From Mauremys mutica (lineage: Eukaryota > Chordata > Testudines > Geoemydidae), in NCBI RefSeq assembly GCF_020497125.1, contig NC_059094.1, positions 4,505,733 to 4,569,732 of the forward strand: a stretch of 64,000 bases of DNA. The letters are read 5' to 3'. Within the stretch, counting starts at the first letter, position 1. Every line of letters starts with the position of its first letter. Below, piece after piece: positions 21,733 to 31,746 of the stretch. A program made the position numbers and the translations under genes. The notes under the pieces are model-generated. The model was not told the DNA's origin, searched no databases, and saw nothing but the letters and a program-made list of their open reading frames with translations.

Positions 21733-22861
21733 TAATAGTGAAAAGTGCAAGGTCATTAATAACAATAATTTTGGTTATAAATTGGGGATGCATCAGTTGG
21801 AAGTAACAGAGGAGGAGAAGGACCTTGGAATATTGATTGATCACAGGATGACTATGAGCCGCCAATGTGTTATGGCTGTTAAAAAAGTGAATGCGGTTTT
21901 AGGATGCATCAGGTGAGGTATTTCCGGTAAAGATAAGGAGGTGTTAGTACCATTATACAAGGAACTGTGAGACCTCATCTGGAATATTGTGTGCAGTTCT
22001 GGACTCCCATGTTTAAGAAGGATGAATTCAAACTGGAACAGATACAGAGAAGGGCTACTAGGATGATCCGAGGAACGGAAAACCTGTCATATGAAAGGAG
22101 ACTGAAAGAGCTTGGCTTGTTTGGCCTAACCAAAAGAAGGCTGAGGGGAGATATGATTGCTCTCTATAAATATATCAGAGGGATAAATATCGGGGAGGGA
22201 GATGAATTATTTAAGCTTAGTACCAATGTGGACACAAGAACAAATGGATATAAACTGGATGCTAGGAAGTTTAGACTTGAAATTAGACGAAGGTTTCTAA
22301 CCATTAGAGGAGTGAAGTTCTGGACCAGCCTTCCAAGGGGAGTAGTGGGGAAAAAAAATATCTGGCTTCAAGACTAAGCTTGATAAGTTTATGGAGGGGA
22401 TGGTATGATGGGATAGCCTAACTTTGGCAATTAATTTGGCAATTGATCTTTGATTATTAGCAGGTAAGTGTACCCAATGGTCTATGATGGGATGTTAGAT
22501 GGGGTGGGATCTGAGTTACTACAGAGAATTCTTTCCTGGGTGCTGGCTGGTGAGTCTTGCCCACATGCTCAGGGTTTAACTGATCGCCATATGTGGGGTC
22601 TGGAAGGAATTTTCCTCCAGGGCAGATTGGCAGAGGCCCTGGAGGATTTTCGCCTTCCTCTGCAGCGTGGGGCACGGGTCACTTGCTGGAAGATTCTCTG
22701 CACCATGAAGTCTTTAAACCACGATTTGACGACTTCAATGGCTCAGACACAGGTTTGATACAGGAGTGGGTGGGTGAGATTCTGTGGCCTGCATTGTGCA
22801 GGAGGTCAGACTAGATGATCATAATGGTCCCTTCTGACCTTAAAGTCTATGAGTCTTTGAG

Positions 22862-23011
22862 TCCCTGCAGCCCCTGGGGGGGTCAGGGAGCTCCGCGCAC
22901 TGCTCCTGTCTGCAGGCACCGCCCCCATAGCTCCCATTGGCTGCAGTTCCCAGCCAATGGGAGCTGTGGAATCAGCGCTTGGGGCATGGGCAGCACACAG
23001 AGACCCCTGCC
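22862..23011. repeat. GC-rich interspersed repeat with CCAAT dyad
   Basis: Contains AGCTCCCATTGGC...GCCAATGGGAGCT, an inverted repeat with two CCAAT boxes. A similar dyad lies at about 45105-45152 in another element. The repeat continues at 27546-27600 on the other side of the provirus, which split it. Confidence 0.5.
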
Positions 23012-23344
23012 TGTTGCGTCTCGGTGCCTCTCAGGCGGGCACGGACAGAGCCCAACAATCAATGTGATTGGTAGCAAAATCATTTATTTCTCTCCAGCAT
23101 GCTCTTATATACAATTATGGCAGGCAATCAAGCAATTGCTAATTGGTTAATAAGATACACACAGGCACAGCTGTAACTTCATAGGGTAATTGTCATCCTG
23201 TACAACTTTCTGATTTATTATCCTGTTTACTGCCTACTGGCAGATGACAACCAGCCCAAGGCCAGCATCTCAGGCACAGCTCACAGCCTAATTAGCACGT
23301 CCTAGAAGCCTGAACACAAAGGCTTCTCACATACCGTTCCCACA
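23012..23344 (-). repeat. Provirus 3' LTR
   Basis: On its sense strand it begins TGTGGGAACGG and ends CGCAACA (TG...CA). TATATAAG lies on the minus strand at about 23099-23106 and AATAAA at about 23085. It matches the other LTR except near 23079 and 23247 (one substitution each). Confidence 0.95.
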
Positions 23345-23356
23345 TCTCCCCCCTCT
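23345..23356 (-). promoter_or_regulatory. Polypurine tract
   Basis: Sense-strand AGAGGGGGGAGA stands immediately before the 3' LTR, where plus-strand DNA synthesis is primed in retroviruses. Confidence 0.78.
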
Positions 23357-23473
23357 ATTCAAAATCAAAAGGAGGAAAAAAGGTAAAGGCATTAGCAAAA
23401 CTTCCCAACTCATAATATCAATACTACAATCTACACAAACCAAAGCTAAAAGGCAAATAAAAACACCAGCTGC

Positions 23474-24073
23474 CTAACTAAACCGTAACAATATCTTCCG
23501 CAGTGCCCTACTCTCATCTATACATCCCTCCTCCGATAACGCAAGTGGCCCAAGGGGCCAGGAGGGTCCCGCCAAGGTGCGTGCCACACAACAGCAACGG
23601 CGGCCACACAAATAACAAAAATACAAAAGGCAAGCAGCAAAAATACACAGCATCCCTAGCATTAAACCTTGCAATAAGTGTGCAGCCCAGCCACGTAGCG
23701 ACGACATCCATGACCACAGCCAGAAATCTCCCTGTTGCTGGCGGATGCCCTCCGCTAGGTGGCGCAAACGATCCAAATCAGCTTCAATAGCCACACTCGC
23801 ATCTGTAATATTAAAGCAGCACATACCCACAAAATCAGAACAAGGATGACCATCTCGCAGCAATAAATAATCAATGGTTAAGCAATTCTGCAAAACTCCT
23901 CGGCGAACTTCTCCCATCTCTTGAGTTAACAAGGCAAGAACAGTAGAGGTTAAATTCAAAGCCTTCGCCACAGTACAGACAAGGTGTGCTACGGCATGGT
24001 AATTATGCACCACCAGACCAGGGAGGCCCACCAGGGTAAAAGTAAGGGCTGCTGCCTCCTGTTCTAAAAACAA
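23474..24073 (-). pseudogene. Retroviral env transmembrane-subunit remnant
   Basis: The frame of 199 codons resembles the C-terminal (TM) part of a retroviral envelope protein. Visible in order: a hydrophobic, Leu/Val-rich N-terminal stretch; a heptad-like segment ending in QNCLTIDYLLL; a CX6CC-type motif (C-SDFVGM-CC), the usual disulphide-bonding site in TM; and a membrane span of about 23 residues (GLMLGMLCIFAACLLYFCYL) with a short Cys/Arg-rich tail. The segment around QNCLTIDYLLL is the position called the immunosuppressive region in this family. No surface subunit is recognisable upstream, where stops appear, so the gene is truncated at its 5' side. It lies at the correct place, just before the polypurine tract and 3' LTR. 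Confidence 0.82.
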
Positions 24074-26440
24074 GGTAACATCTGCCTACTGTCGCGCCCG
24101 AGGACGCAGCCAAGGCCGGACCCACTTCTCCGGAATCCACCTTGCTTACTGATTTCCCATTTCCCATGTAACTTATCTGATCCCAGTTAGGCCACCTGGC
24201 ATTTGCCTCGCTCTGGCTGTTCCCTACTTTCTCATAACTTTATCTCATCCCTCTGTTCTTGTGACCACGCTACTGTAACTTTCCACCAAAGCAGCATAGG
24301 GAAAATGCAACCCCACATCCACATCTTCCCCTCTATTCCAAAACACACAAAAAAGGCAAAAAAAAATAATAACAGTAACCAATTAAACAAAACAAAGCAT
24401 AACATACATCAAAACAAAACAAACATAAATTAACATCTATCAGTAAATGCATGGTACATAAATGCTATGCAGCTAACATCAATTTTCTTTAATATCTAAA
24501 AAACAAAACAAATCTACCCCTACTAGGCAATCAATCATTACTTAAAATATACAAATACCCTATTAATTTCAGACAAAACAGGGGAATCACTTCATCAATT
24601 AAATCATTTACATCAATACAGTTGCTTCTGGCTTGCTTGTGAATTCAAAGCTATTCACAGCTTAAAATTTCTTACATTAACTTCTACTTTTAAACACTAA
24701 AGAAAAACATCAACACTATATGCCCTTAGGACCTAATACAATCTCAATTACATAGCACTATACACATTCTTCAGCTAATACAACAAAATTATTCATAGCC
24801 AAACAATTACAAACTAATTTCTTTGCCTAAATGTATTTTCAAACATTTTAAAAACACCAAAAACATTTCTCTTAACATCTTTACAAAATTCAACTGCTGT
24901 TCCCTCTAGCAACCACAGAATTAACTTTTCACTTTGCCTTAAATTACTCGCTTGTACTCCAACAGCCACCTTTCTCAACTTAAATCACCATTCCAAGTAT
25001 CCCCCTGAATATTTAAAATTCCCAAGCTTGTGCTCAATTACCTGTTCGTTCCACTACACCCTCACAAATTTCCAACCAGTTTTGTAATCTCTTTATTTAT
25101 TGCCTACCCGTCTGGGCCCGATCCTTTTTTCCTTTCCAAGTTCTCTGTCTATTGCCTGCCCGCCTGAGCCCGATCCTTTTTTCCTCGCAGAAACGTTCCG
25201 TCCATGGACACTAGCTTATCCTACCATCAATTTAGCTAGGAGGGTGTACTTTTTAACTAGCCCCCACCCATCTGATATTCTTCTGTGAACAGTTATCTGT
25301 ACTTTCCCACCGTGGGGGCCACATTCTCAAGGATAACTTTAATTACAACATCTGCTTTCAACCTATCTATTTTAATATAGGCTACATCTAGTATCAAGCA
25401 ATCTACAACTGCCAATAATCAGCACATAACACAAAATTTACAAAAATCAGGTAAGGCTAACAAAAGCACTTTACATAAAGGTACTTTGGGTCACACAAAT
25501 TCAAAGCCATTCTTCCAAATTACCTAAATTTATGCCTAGTAACCTACAACTCCCCCCTTTGAGAATACTCAACAAACCTTTTGGCTGAGTTTTCTCAAAC
25601 TTTAAGAACAAAAAACAATTAAACTCTAGGAAGCTGGGGTTAGTAATGGGGGGGGGGGTAATATCAATTACAATCCAATTAGGGAGGGCAATACATGCTA
25701 AAAAAAAATTTCTCCAGAACACAGGGCGCAGCCTGTAAAATAAACCCCAAAATCCAATTAATACCACATTTCTTAGCAGGAGTCCCAAATTTCTTCCTGC
25801 CAGTGTACAATTCTTTGTTTCTTCACCAGGGTCAGTTCTCAATGTCCTTTTAGTCAGGAATTTCTGGGCTTTGGCAACGTCAATGATGTGAGTGTTTTTT
25901 CTTCTTTTCCACCACCGTCGTGGTTCAGCTTCTACGGGGGAAATTACCAGGACATTATTTTGTAGTGGTCTTGCTTCTTTCAAAAAAAAAATCCAATAAC
26001 ACAATGGGGGCTGCAGCGGACAAGGGAGAGGTTAGCCAGCACGTCACCTTGTCCTTTTTTCCTGCTGTTTAGAAGCACAATGGAGCTAAAAAAAAATAGG
26101 CCAATCATCAGTAGCAGAATTCTCCTGATGTGAAGGGATCTTTTTGCAGTAAAAATCATGGGTCCAGGCAGTCAGTCTCCTGGTTGCAAGAAGTGGTAGG
26201 GCTGCTAGGATCTTTGGGCAGCTCTTCCATACCTGTGAGAAGAGACAGCTAACACATTCCATTAGTGCCTGGCAGGGTTTTTCAGCTCTCATTAGCTTTT
26301 TTGGGCGGTTTTTCAGCTCTCATTAGTCTTAGCTGTGAGCAATGTGTCCTTGACCGGGGCCAGAAAAGAATGAGCTGTCTTCGGTTAACTCATTCTGTTC
26401 CTTTTCTTTCCCTGCTTGGCTTCTTTTAAACTGTAAATCC
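24074..26440 (-). other. Provirus interior without recognisable gag-pol
   Basis: A/T-rich, with strong strand bias: A and C on the + strand, hence T and G in the provirus sense. A second CCCCTCTATTCC motif near 24328 repeats the polypurine-tract region on the + strand. One minus frame of 167 codons (25501-26004) and several shorter ones show no retroviral protease, RT or integrase motif. 'TTTTTCAGCTCTCATTAG' occurs twice near 26278-26328. This is deletion plus foreign or decayed filler; its origin is unknown. Confidence 0.5.
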
Positions 26441-26444
26441 TGTG

Positions 26445-26834
26445 TCAGAACACCCAGCTGTTGCTGTTCATACCGGAGAAGCATAACGATTTTCTCGGCA
26501 TTGTCCCAGGCTTAGACCAGCCAGCGTAGGACGCCTTCTCCAGGCTCCTGCCAAAACAACTTACTTGCTTGTAGGTCCGAACGACCTCCGGGGCCACGGC
26601 ACGAGCCTCTGCCTGCGCCGTGCACTCCAACGTCTTCCCGTCCAGGGCTCGCTTCCAGCGGAGCACCTCCTTGTCCTGTGCCCGAAGGGCGGTCAGGAGG
26701 AGCCTCTCCAGCTCCCCCTCTTTCCTTAATAAGTGAGGTAGTGCAGCAGGGGAACTCTTTTCCGCCTGTTGGTTCATAATGTGCAATAAAGGCTTCTGTG
26801 TTATCTTTTCTTCAGCTGATACAGCGGTACTCAT
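26445..26834 (-). other. 129-codon frame at the gag position
   Basis: It starts about 350 bases inside the primer site, where gag normally begins. It is Glu/Lys/Leu-rich and probably helical (LRKEGELERLLLTALRAQDK). I see no late-domain, major-homology or zinc-knuckle motif, so it is at most a gag fragment or an unrelated frame. Confidence 0.35.
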
Positions 26835-26849
26835 AACTTAGCTGCTCTG

Positions 26850-27064
26850 CCCTTCTCCGCCGCGACTTATAGTCGCCCTTCTTCTCCGCGGCTTATAGCC
26901 GCCGCTTTTCTCCGCGACTTATAGCCGCCCTTCTTCTCCGCGGCTTATAGCCGCCGCTTTTCTCCACAACTTATAGCCGCCCTTCTTCTCCGCGGCTTAT
27001 AGCCGCCGCTTTCCTCCGCGACTTATAGCCGCCCTTCTCCTCCGCGGCTTATAGCCGCTCTCCT
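26850..27064 (-). repeat. Tandem repeat in the proviral leader, eight units of about 26 bp
   Basis: Units alternate between two variants: CTTCTCCGCGGCTTATAGCC and TTCTCCGCGACTTATAGCCG, each followed by GCC/GCT filler. Each unit holds a GGCTTATAGCC or GACTTATAGCC near-palindrome. It lies between primer site and the first frame, where retroviruses hold packaging and dimerisation signals. Confidence 0.88.
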
Positions 27065-27186
27065 CAGGGCTCAGGTGCACCTCTCTTTTCGGACGCCCGG
27101 GGGCTTTTCCAGCTCCCAACCGCAGCTCCTCCGCCTGGAACAGGCCACCGACACTAGGCCACCGACACTATCATCATTCGATTCGA

Positions 27187-27204
27187 ATCACGTCGGGGTC
27201 ACCA
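27187..27204 (-). promoter_or_regulatory. Primer-binding site, tRNA-Trp type
   Basis: The sense strand reads TGGTGACCCCGACGTGAT, complementary to the 3' end of vertebrate tRNA-Trp, two bases inside the 5' LTR. This is the primer used by the avian alpharetroviruses. Confidence 0.9.
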
Positions 27205-27206
27205 TT

Positions 27207-27539
27207 TGTTGCGTCTCGGTGCCTCTCAGGCGGGCACGGACAGAGCCCAACAATCAATGTGATTGGTAGCAAAGTCATTTATTTCTCTCCAGCATGCTCT
27301 TATATACAATTATGGCAGGCAATCAAGCAATTGCTAATTGGTTAATAAGATACACACAGGCACAGCTGTAACTTCATAGGGTAATTGTCATCCTGTACAA
27401 CTTTCTGATTTATTATCCTGTTTACTGCCTACTGGCAGATGAGAACCAGCCCAAGGCCAGCATCTCAGGCACAGCTCACAGCCTAATTAGCACGTCCTAG
27501 AAGCCTGAACACAAAGGCTTCTCACATACCGTTCCCACA
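27207..27539 (-). repeat. Provirus 5' LTR
   Basis: Same length and termini as the 3' LTR. TATATAAG on the minus strand at about 27294-27301 would drive transcription leftward through the leader repeats and env frame. AATAAA at about 27280. Confidence 0.95.
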
Positions 27540-27600
27540 CCTGCCACCCCCCCACCCCCCCTCACAGAGGCTGCAGGGACGTGCCAGCCACTTCCGAGAA

Positions 27601-28240
27601 TGGTGCGGGGCCAGGATCTCCTTTCAAAACTCCAGTATCATCAAATCCTCTGTCAAGTTCTTCCACCTTTCTCACTGGACCCATCCCGGCTGCCATGTTG
27701 TTGGGCTTTGATCACATGCACTCTGAATGCAAAGCTCTTGTCTTTGTAAGTTGTTTCTGTGCTGAACTGGCCCCTGCAGTTCAGAATACCTCCAGGGCTA
27801 GTCAAAGTTCTGTCAAGTGACTTCAGCTCTGGGCGGGGTTAAAGGTGATTGGAAGTCCCTTCTGAGATGACTGTGACATCTGCTCCTGAGTCAATTTTAA
27901 AGTCCATAGTCATTCCATAAATATTAAGTTTCACTCTCCAGGCAGGCTCTGTCATCACATGTGATAGATCCCAGAAACAATGGCTCTTGATTGTCTGCAA
28001 TTTATGAGTCAATTATCTGACTGCTTTGATGAGGCAAACAGCTTCAAAATGTCCATATGTTGTGCATTTATTACATTGTGCATCTCTGGCTGGACATGCA
28101 TCATCTCTGGGGATAGGACTTTTTCCATACCTTGTGCACCAATACCTATGCTTCATCAACAATAAACCTGACCAAGTTCCTTCGCTACGAACCGAGTCTG
28201 TGGTTATTGGGCAGTTCAATCAAAGTCTGCTATCACTGCT
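27601..28240 (-). pseudogene. Gypsy-type gag/protease remnant
   Basis: At 28013-28219 the minus strand encodes a zinc-knuckle region (ARDAQCNKCTTYGHFEAVC, CCHC spacing) with an upstream CTRYGKSPIPRD-like stretch, as in the nucleocapsid end of Gypsy Gag. Further left, at about 27850-27930, the minus strand reads IDSGADVTVIS, the active-site motif of an aspartic protease. The order gag then protease is correct for a minus-strand Gypsy element. Stops and frame changes separate the pieces, and no RT or LTR was found. Confidence 0.72.
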
Positions 28241-29314
28241 CTCTGCATAGAGCTGAGATGAGCACGCTGAAAGAACACACGTGAAGCCAAACATCTGACC
28301 ACAATGTGTAGTAAAGCTTTTGAAAGAATTGTGTTCCCAGGGTGCACTAAGTTATGTTAGAGCAGTAGCAGAAGAAGTTTTCTCAGAGGGAATGGCATGG
28401 CAGAGTGGAAGAATATTTTTATGAATAAAATGGGAATGACCAATCCAGCTGCTGTCACGACATGTGCAGAACATATGGTATGTATTATGAAACAGTTTTT
28501 AATTTTGTGATCACATACTATTTTTTCCACAGGATCCCTGCCTCATTCAATACACAGAGTGGAAAGTGCTCACTTAATAGGTAGTTATTAAATATTTCTC
28601 TTAATCTTCATTCAGTGTGTGGCCCCAGATATTTAAACAAGAGCCAGGCCTGATGCCCTTCCTCTCAGGAAGAAAATCCTTTAATCTGATTTTCTCCTTC
28701 TGTCTTGGGGTCAGGGAAAATGAGATGAGTTGACATGAGCTGGGATTCATTGGGCTGAGATTTTTTTTTCAGTCTCTTTTTAAGAATTCCAAAAAAGGGG
28801 GAAAGTGGGCAGCATAGTTCACACCCTTATTATTTTGTCCACCAGTTAGGCCTAATATCCACAACACTGATTCTGGCCCATTAATTTCCGGACCCGTATC
28901 TTCTTGTTTAATAAGTCCAACCTCAGCACAGTACTTGAATCATATCCATAGGCCCTTTTTTGTTTGAATTCGGTCTCTCTGTCTTGTTTTCTTGCACTTT
29001 TTCATAATATTCATTATTGAAAACAAATTGACCTATTTTCCTTGGTTAATTCCCAAGCAAGTAAAAACTTATAGGTTATTGTTACATCTTACGAATGTTT
29101 AGATACTTTTACATTTAAGACTACAATTAGGGTAAATGTATAGGCCTAATAATCATAATTCTGCATCAATTCTGTTCTCTCGGGTCAAAAAGGGGCAACA
29201 GTATGTTTCAAACCTAGCTCCCATTGCTCAACCCTTTCACAAATCTGGCTCCCGGTGCCTCAAGTTAGGTATCCAGAGAACGAGGAGCACACTGTTCATG
29301 GCAACAGTGAACAT
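28241..29314. other. Unassigned spacer
   Basis: AT-rich, no frame over 65 codons with recognisable content, no repeat termini recognised. Confidence 0.4.
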
Positions 29315-29445
29315 TTTAATTTAAGTGACCTCTCCAGCATTACACAGGAACTCCATGGCAGAGGCAGCGACAGAATCCAATTCTCCAGGATGTCATGCAA
29401 CTGCCTAACCACAAGGCCATCCCTTCTCTTCCTGCCTTGCCTCCT
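29315..29445 (-). repeat. MIR-like SINE fragment
   Basis: 'gtgacctctccagcattacacaggaactcc', 'ggcagaggcagcgacagaatcc' and 'ctaaccacaaggccatcc' follow the reverse strand of MIR (read in pieces, each with mismatches). Confidence 0.6.
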
Positions 29446-29875
29446 TAAGTGAACACCTTCCAAATGCTGCAACAAATGAGGCAGGGGCCCTACAGACTAC
29501 AGCCGCCTTCACTACATAATCTGTCTGATTCTTCTCCCGAGCACTGACAATCATGTGCATTAAATGAGGCAGCTATCCTGTGGAAAAAGTAGTATGTGCC
29601 AATGAGCACTCCAGTATTGTAAAGAACTGAGGAACTAGCTGGATTCCTTTCACTGTTCATTTCCTGGTTTTCTATCATTTGTGGTTGGTATTTTTAGGTG
29701 TAGAAGTTTTGTAGGGAAAGTATACAAGTTTTGGATGCTACTGGACTTAGTTGTAATGCAGTTTCAATCTTAACCCTTTTGTTTGAGAATATGTAAGTGC
29801 TTCGGCTTTGGAGTGAATAACACACAGCACAAAGTCAGGAAACTCTCTCTAGAAAAAACTACACTCAAGGCTTGT
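29446..29875. other. Unassigned spacer
   Basis: No recognisable gene or repeat before the Harbinger element that starts at about 29876. Confidence 0.4.
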
Positions 29876-29902
29876 CTACACTACCGTGCGGGGTCGATCT
29901 AA

Positions 29903-31746
29903 GGGTATGTCTACACTACCAGATTAGTTCGATTTAACTTAATTCGAATTTGTGGAATCGACCTTACAAAGTCGAATTTGTGTGTCCACACTAAGGACAC
30001 TAATTCGACTTTGTGAGTCCACACTAACGGGGCAAGCGTCGACATTGGAAGCGGTGCACTGTGGGAAGCTATCCCACAGTTCCCGCAGTCCCCGCTGCCC
30101 ATTTGAATTCTGGGATTTCCCCACAATGCATGCTGGGGGGAAAAATGTGTCGAGGGTGGTCTTGGGTAACTGTCATCATTCAACGTGCTTTCGGACGTCT
30201 CAAGGGGAGATGGAGGAGCTTACTGACTCGCTCGGATCTCAGCAAAACCAATATCCCCATTGTTATTGCAGCTTGCTGTGTGCTCCACAATCTCTGTGAG
30301 AGCAAGGGAGAGACCTTTATGGCGGGATGGGAGGTTGAGGCAAATCGCCTGGCTGCTGATTACACTCAGCCAGACAGCCGTGCAAATAGAAGAGCCCAGC
30401 GGGAAGCGCTGTGCATCCGGGAGGCTTTGAAAGCTAGGTTCCTCAGGGAGCAGGGTAACCTGTGACTGTTCAGTTTCTTTACAGAGAAGCTGGACCTGCC
30501 CCTGCTTCAGTTACTGTTGACTTTCTTCTGCGGTTACATACCCCGTTCACCACGTTTCCCCCCTTCCAACACACATTTAAAAATAAAGTTAATGGAACAT
30601 TGTTAATTAACAACGTTTTCTTTATTAATGAATTCGCGTTAAAGGGTTGAAACAGGGACGCAGACTGTGGTGGGTAGGGTGTGCAGTGATGTTAACACCG
30701 CTTCTACACTCGAGGAATGATAGGCTCCTGCTCCTAGAGAGGTCTGCAGTGCCGGACTGGTTGTTTCAACGGAGCCTGCCATCCCTCCTTTTCGGGACTC
30801 TGTGTGCGGGGGCTACATGACCTTGTGGCGAGGGAGGACGGTTACAGATTCCCCTGCTGCGTGGCTCTGTGGTCCGGGACAAGGACCGCTGCATAAGTTC
30901 TGTAACCGCCCTCCCATGCCACAAAGTCATGTACCCCCCACCCACACAGAACATGGAAAACACCTCCCAGACCGACCAGGGTGCCTACTGACTGCACTGT
31001 GTGTGTGACCTGCTGCTGATCCTGCCCCCGTGTCTGTACCCTGGTAAAGGTGACTGTCCTATGCAACCCCCTTCCCCCCCACCCCCTTCACAGACAGTCT
31101 TCTGTAGAAAAACTTGACGGAAATAGTAATTAACAGCAAACTACTTTTAATAATCAACTACACAGTTAGGGGATGAAACTGGGATTGGGGCTTCGGTGAG
31201 CCAGGAAGGGAAGGACTTCTCAACATTTAGGGAATGAGAGCCTTCTTGTATTTGTGCACTCTGCAGGGGTGCAGTGACAGTTTTCACGGCCCCTGTCGCC
31301 CCTCCTTCTTGTTACTTTGGGTGAGGGGGGTTTGGGACTTTGTGGCGGGGGAGGGCGGTTGCAGATACAGTGCAGGGGGGCTCTGTCCTCCTGCCTGCGG
31401 TCCTGCAAAACATCCACAAGGCACCAGAGCGTGTCAAATTTTCCCTGGGCATTTCCTGTGTGGCTGGTCAGAACATCCAAGCTCGGACTGCTGTCCAGAG
31501 CATCAACAGAGTGGTGCACTGTGGGATAGCTCCCGGAGCTACTAAGGTCGATTTCCATCCACACCTAGCCTAATTCGACATAGCCATGTCGAATTTAGCG
31601 CTACTCCCCTCGTCAGGGAGGAGTACAGAATTCGAACTAAAGAGCCCTCTAGGTCAAACTAATTAGCTTCCTGGTGTGGACGGGTGCACGGTTAAGTCGA
31701 ATTAATGCTGCTAAATTCGACATAAACTCCTAGTGTAGACCAGGCC
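29903..31746. mobile_element. Deletion derivative of the 4.7-kb Harbinger, 1.84 kb
   Basis: Flanked by TAA on both sides (29900-29902, 31747-31749). Its left 280 bases match the right end of the element at 11636-16334 in reverse orientation, including 'GGAAGCGGTGCACTGTGGGA'. The match breaks after CATTCAAC and resumes inside the transposase C-terminus. The right end matches the left end of the autonomous element. The Myb-like gene, most of the transposase and the third-gene exon are gone. Confidence 0.9.
30190..30465 (+). pseudogene. Harbinger transposase C-terminal remnant
   Basis: Reads AFGRLKGRWRSLLTRSDLSK, then VIAACCVLHNLCESKGETFM and ends EALKARFLREQGNL. It is about 90% identical by eye to the last 90 residues of the intact transposase at 14681-16000. 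All three catalytic Asp positions are deleted; only the region from just after the Glu remains. The open frame continues 5' into terminal-repeat sequence by chance (from 30061). Confidence 0.87.

Larger units (their letters stand above)
16534..22376 (+). pseudogene. CR1 ORF2 remnant (endonuclease and reverse transcriptase)
   Basis: ORF2 of CR1 encodes the endonuclease that nicks DNA and the RT that copies the element RNA there. Endonuclease start: LRCLYTNARSLGNKMEELEL, then GIIGIT, followed by an insertion at 16833-18915 and, in register after it, ETWWNSSHDWS (18924 on). Further endonuclease motifs are GSSDHELIQF. RT palm motifs: LIYLDFSKAFDTVPHGELL (motif A), GVPEGSVLGPILFNLFI and [11 protein letters not shown] (motif C). 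The 865-bp Harbinger insertion at 20868 separates these from the RT C-terminal part (21967-22377, RPHLEYCVQFWTP...). At least three frameshifts or stops near 19250, 19670 and 20265 kill it even without the insertions. Confidence 0.87.
9990..22861 (+). mobile_element. Near full-length CR1 LINE split by five insertions
   Basis: CR1 sequence runs in order across this span: GC-rich 5' UTR (about 9990-10258), ORF1 (zinc-ribbon part, then esterase part), ORF2 (endonuclease, then RT) and the 3' end at 22861. Removing the insertions at 10606-10901, 11636-16334, 16369-16460, 16833-18915 and 20868-21732 leaves about 4.8 kb, the expected size of a whole CR1. Reading continues across each junction once one copy of the target duplication is removed. 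The 3' tail differs from the usual ATTCTATGA type (GTCTATGAGTCTTTGAG). Confidence 0.85.
23012..27539 (-). mobile_element. Endogenous retrovirus, young, coding-deficient provirus
   Basis: Two 333-bp LTRs in the same orientation bound a 3.86-kb interior. CCTGCC directly precedes (23006-23011) and follows (27540-27545) the provirus: a perfect 6-bp duplication. Transcription runs leftward: the 5' LTR is 27207-27539 and the 3' LTR 23012-23344. The primer site fits tRNA-Trp. The 6-bp TSD and tRNA-Trp primer are both traits of alpharetroviruses and some related ERVs. Only an env TM-like frame is recognisable; gag-pol are missing or replaced by T-rich (sense strand) sequence. The LTRs differ at only 2 of 333 positions, so insertion was recent although the genome is defective. 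Confidence 0.95.

Noticed and set aside
25501..26004. 167-codon frame as a retroviral gene
   Set aside because: No protease, RT, integrase or envelope motif; composition is that of the filler around it.
26850..27064. CRISPR array
   Set aside because: The repeats are directly adjacent with no unique spacers, lie in a provirus leader, and the genome is vertebrate.
30061..30465. A domesticated HARBI1-like host gene
   Set aside because: Only the transposase tail is present, catalytic Asp residues are missing, and the frame starts in terminal-repeat sequence of a deleted transposon.
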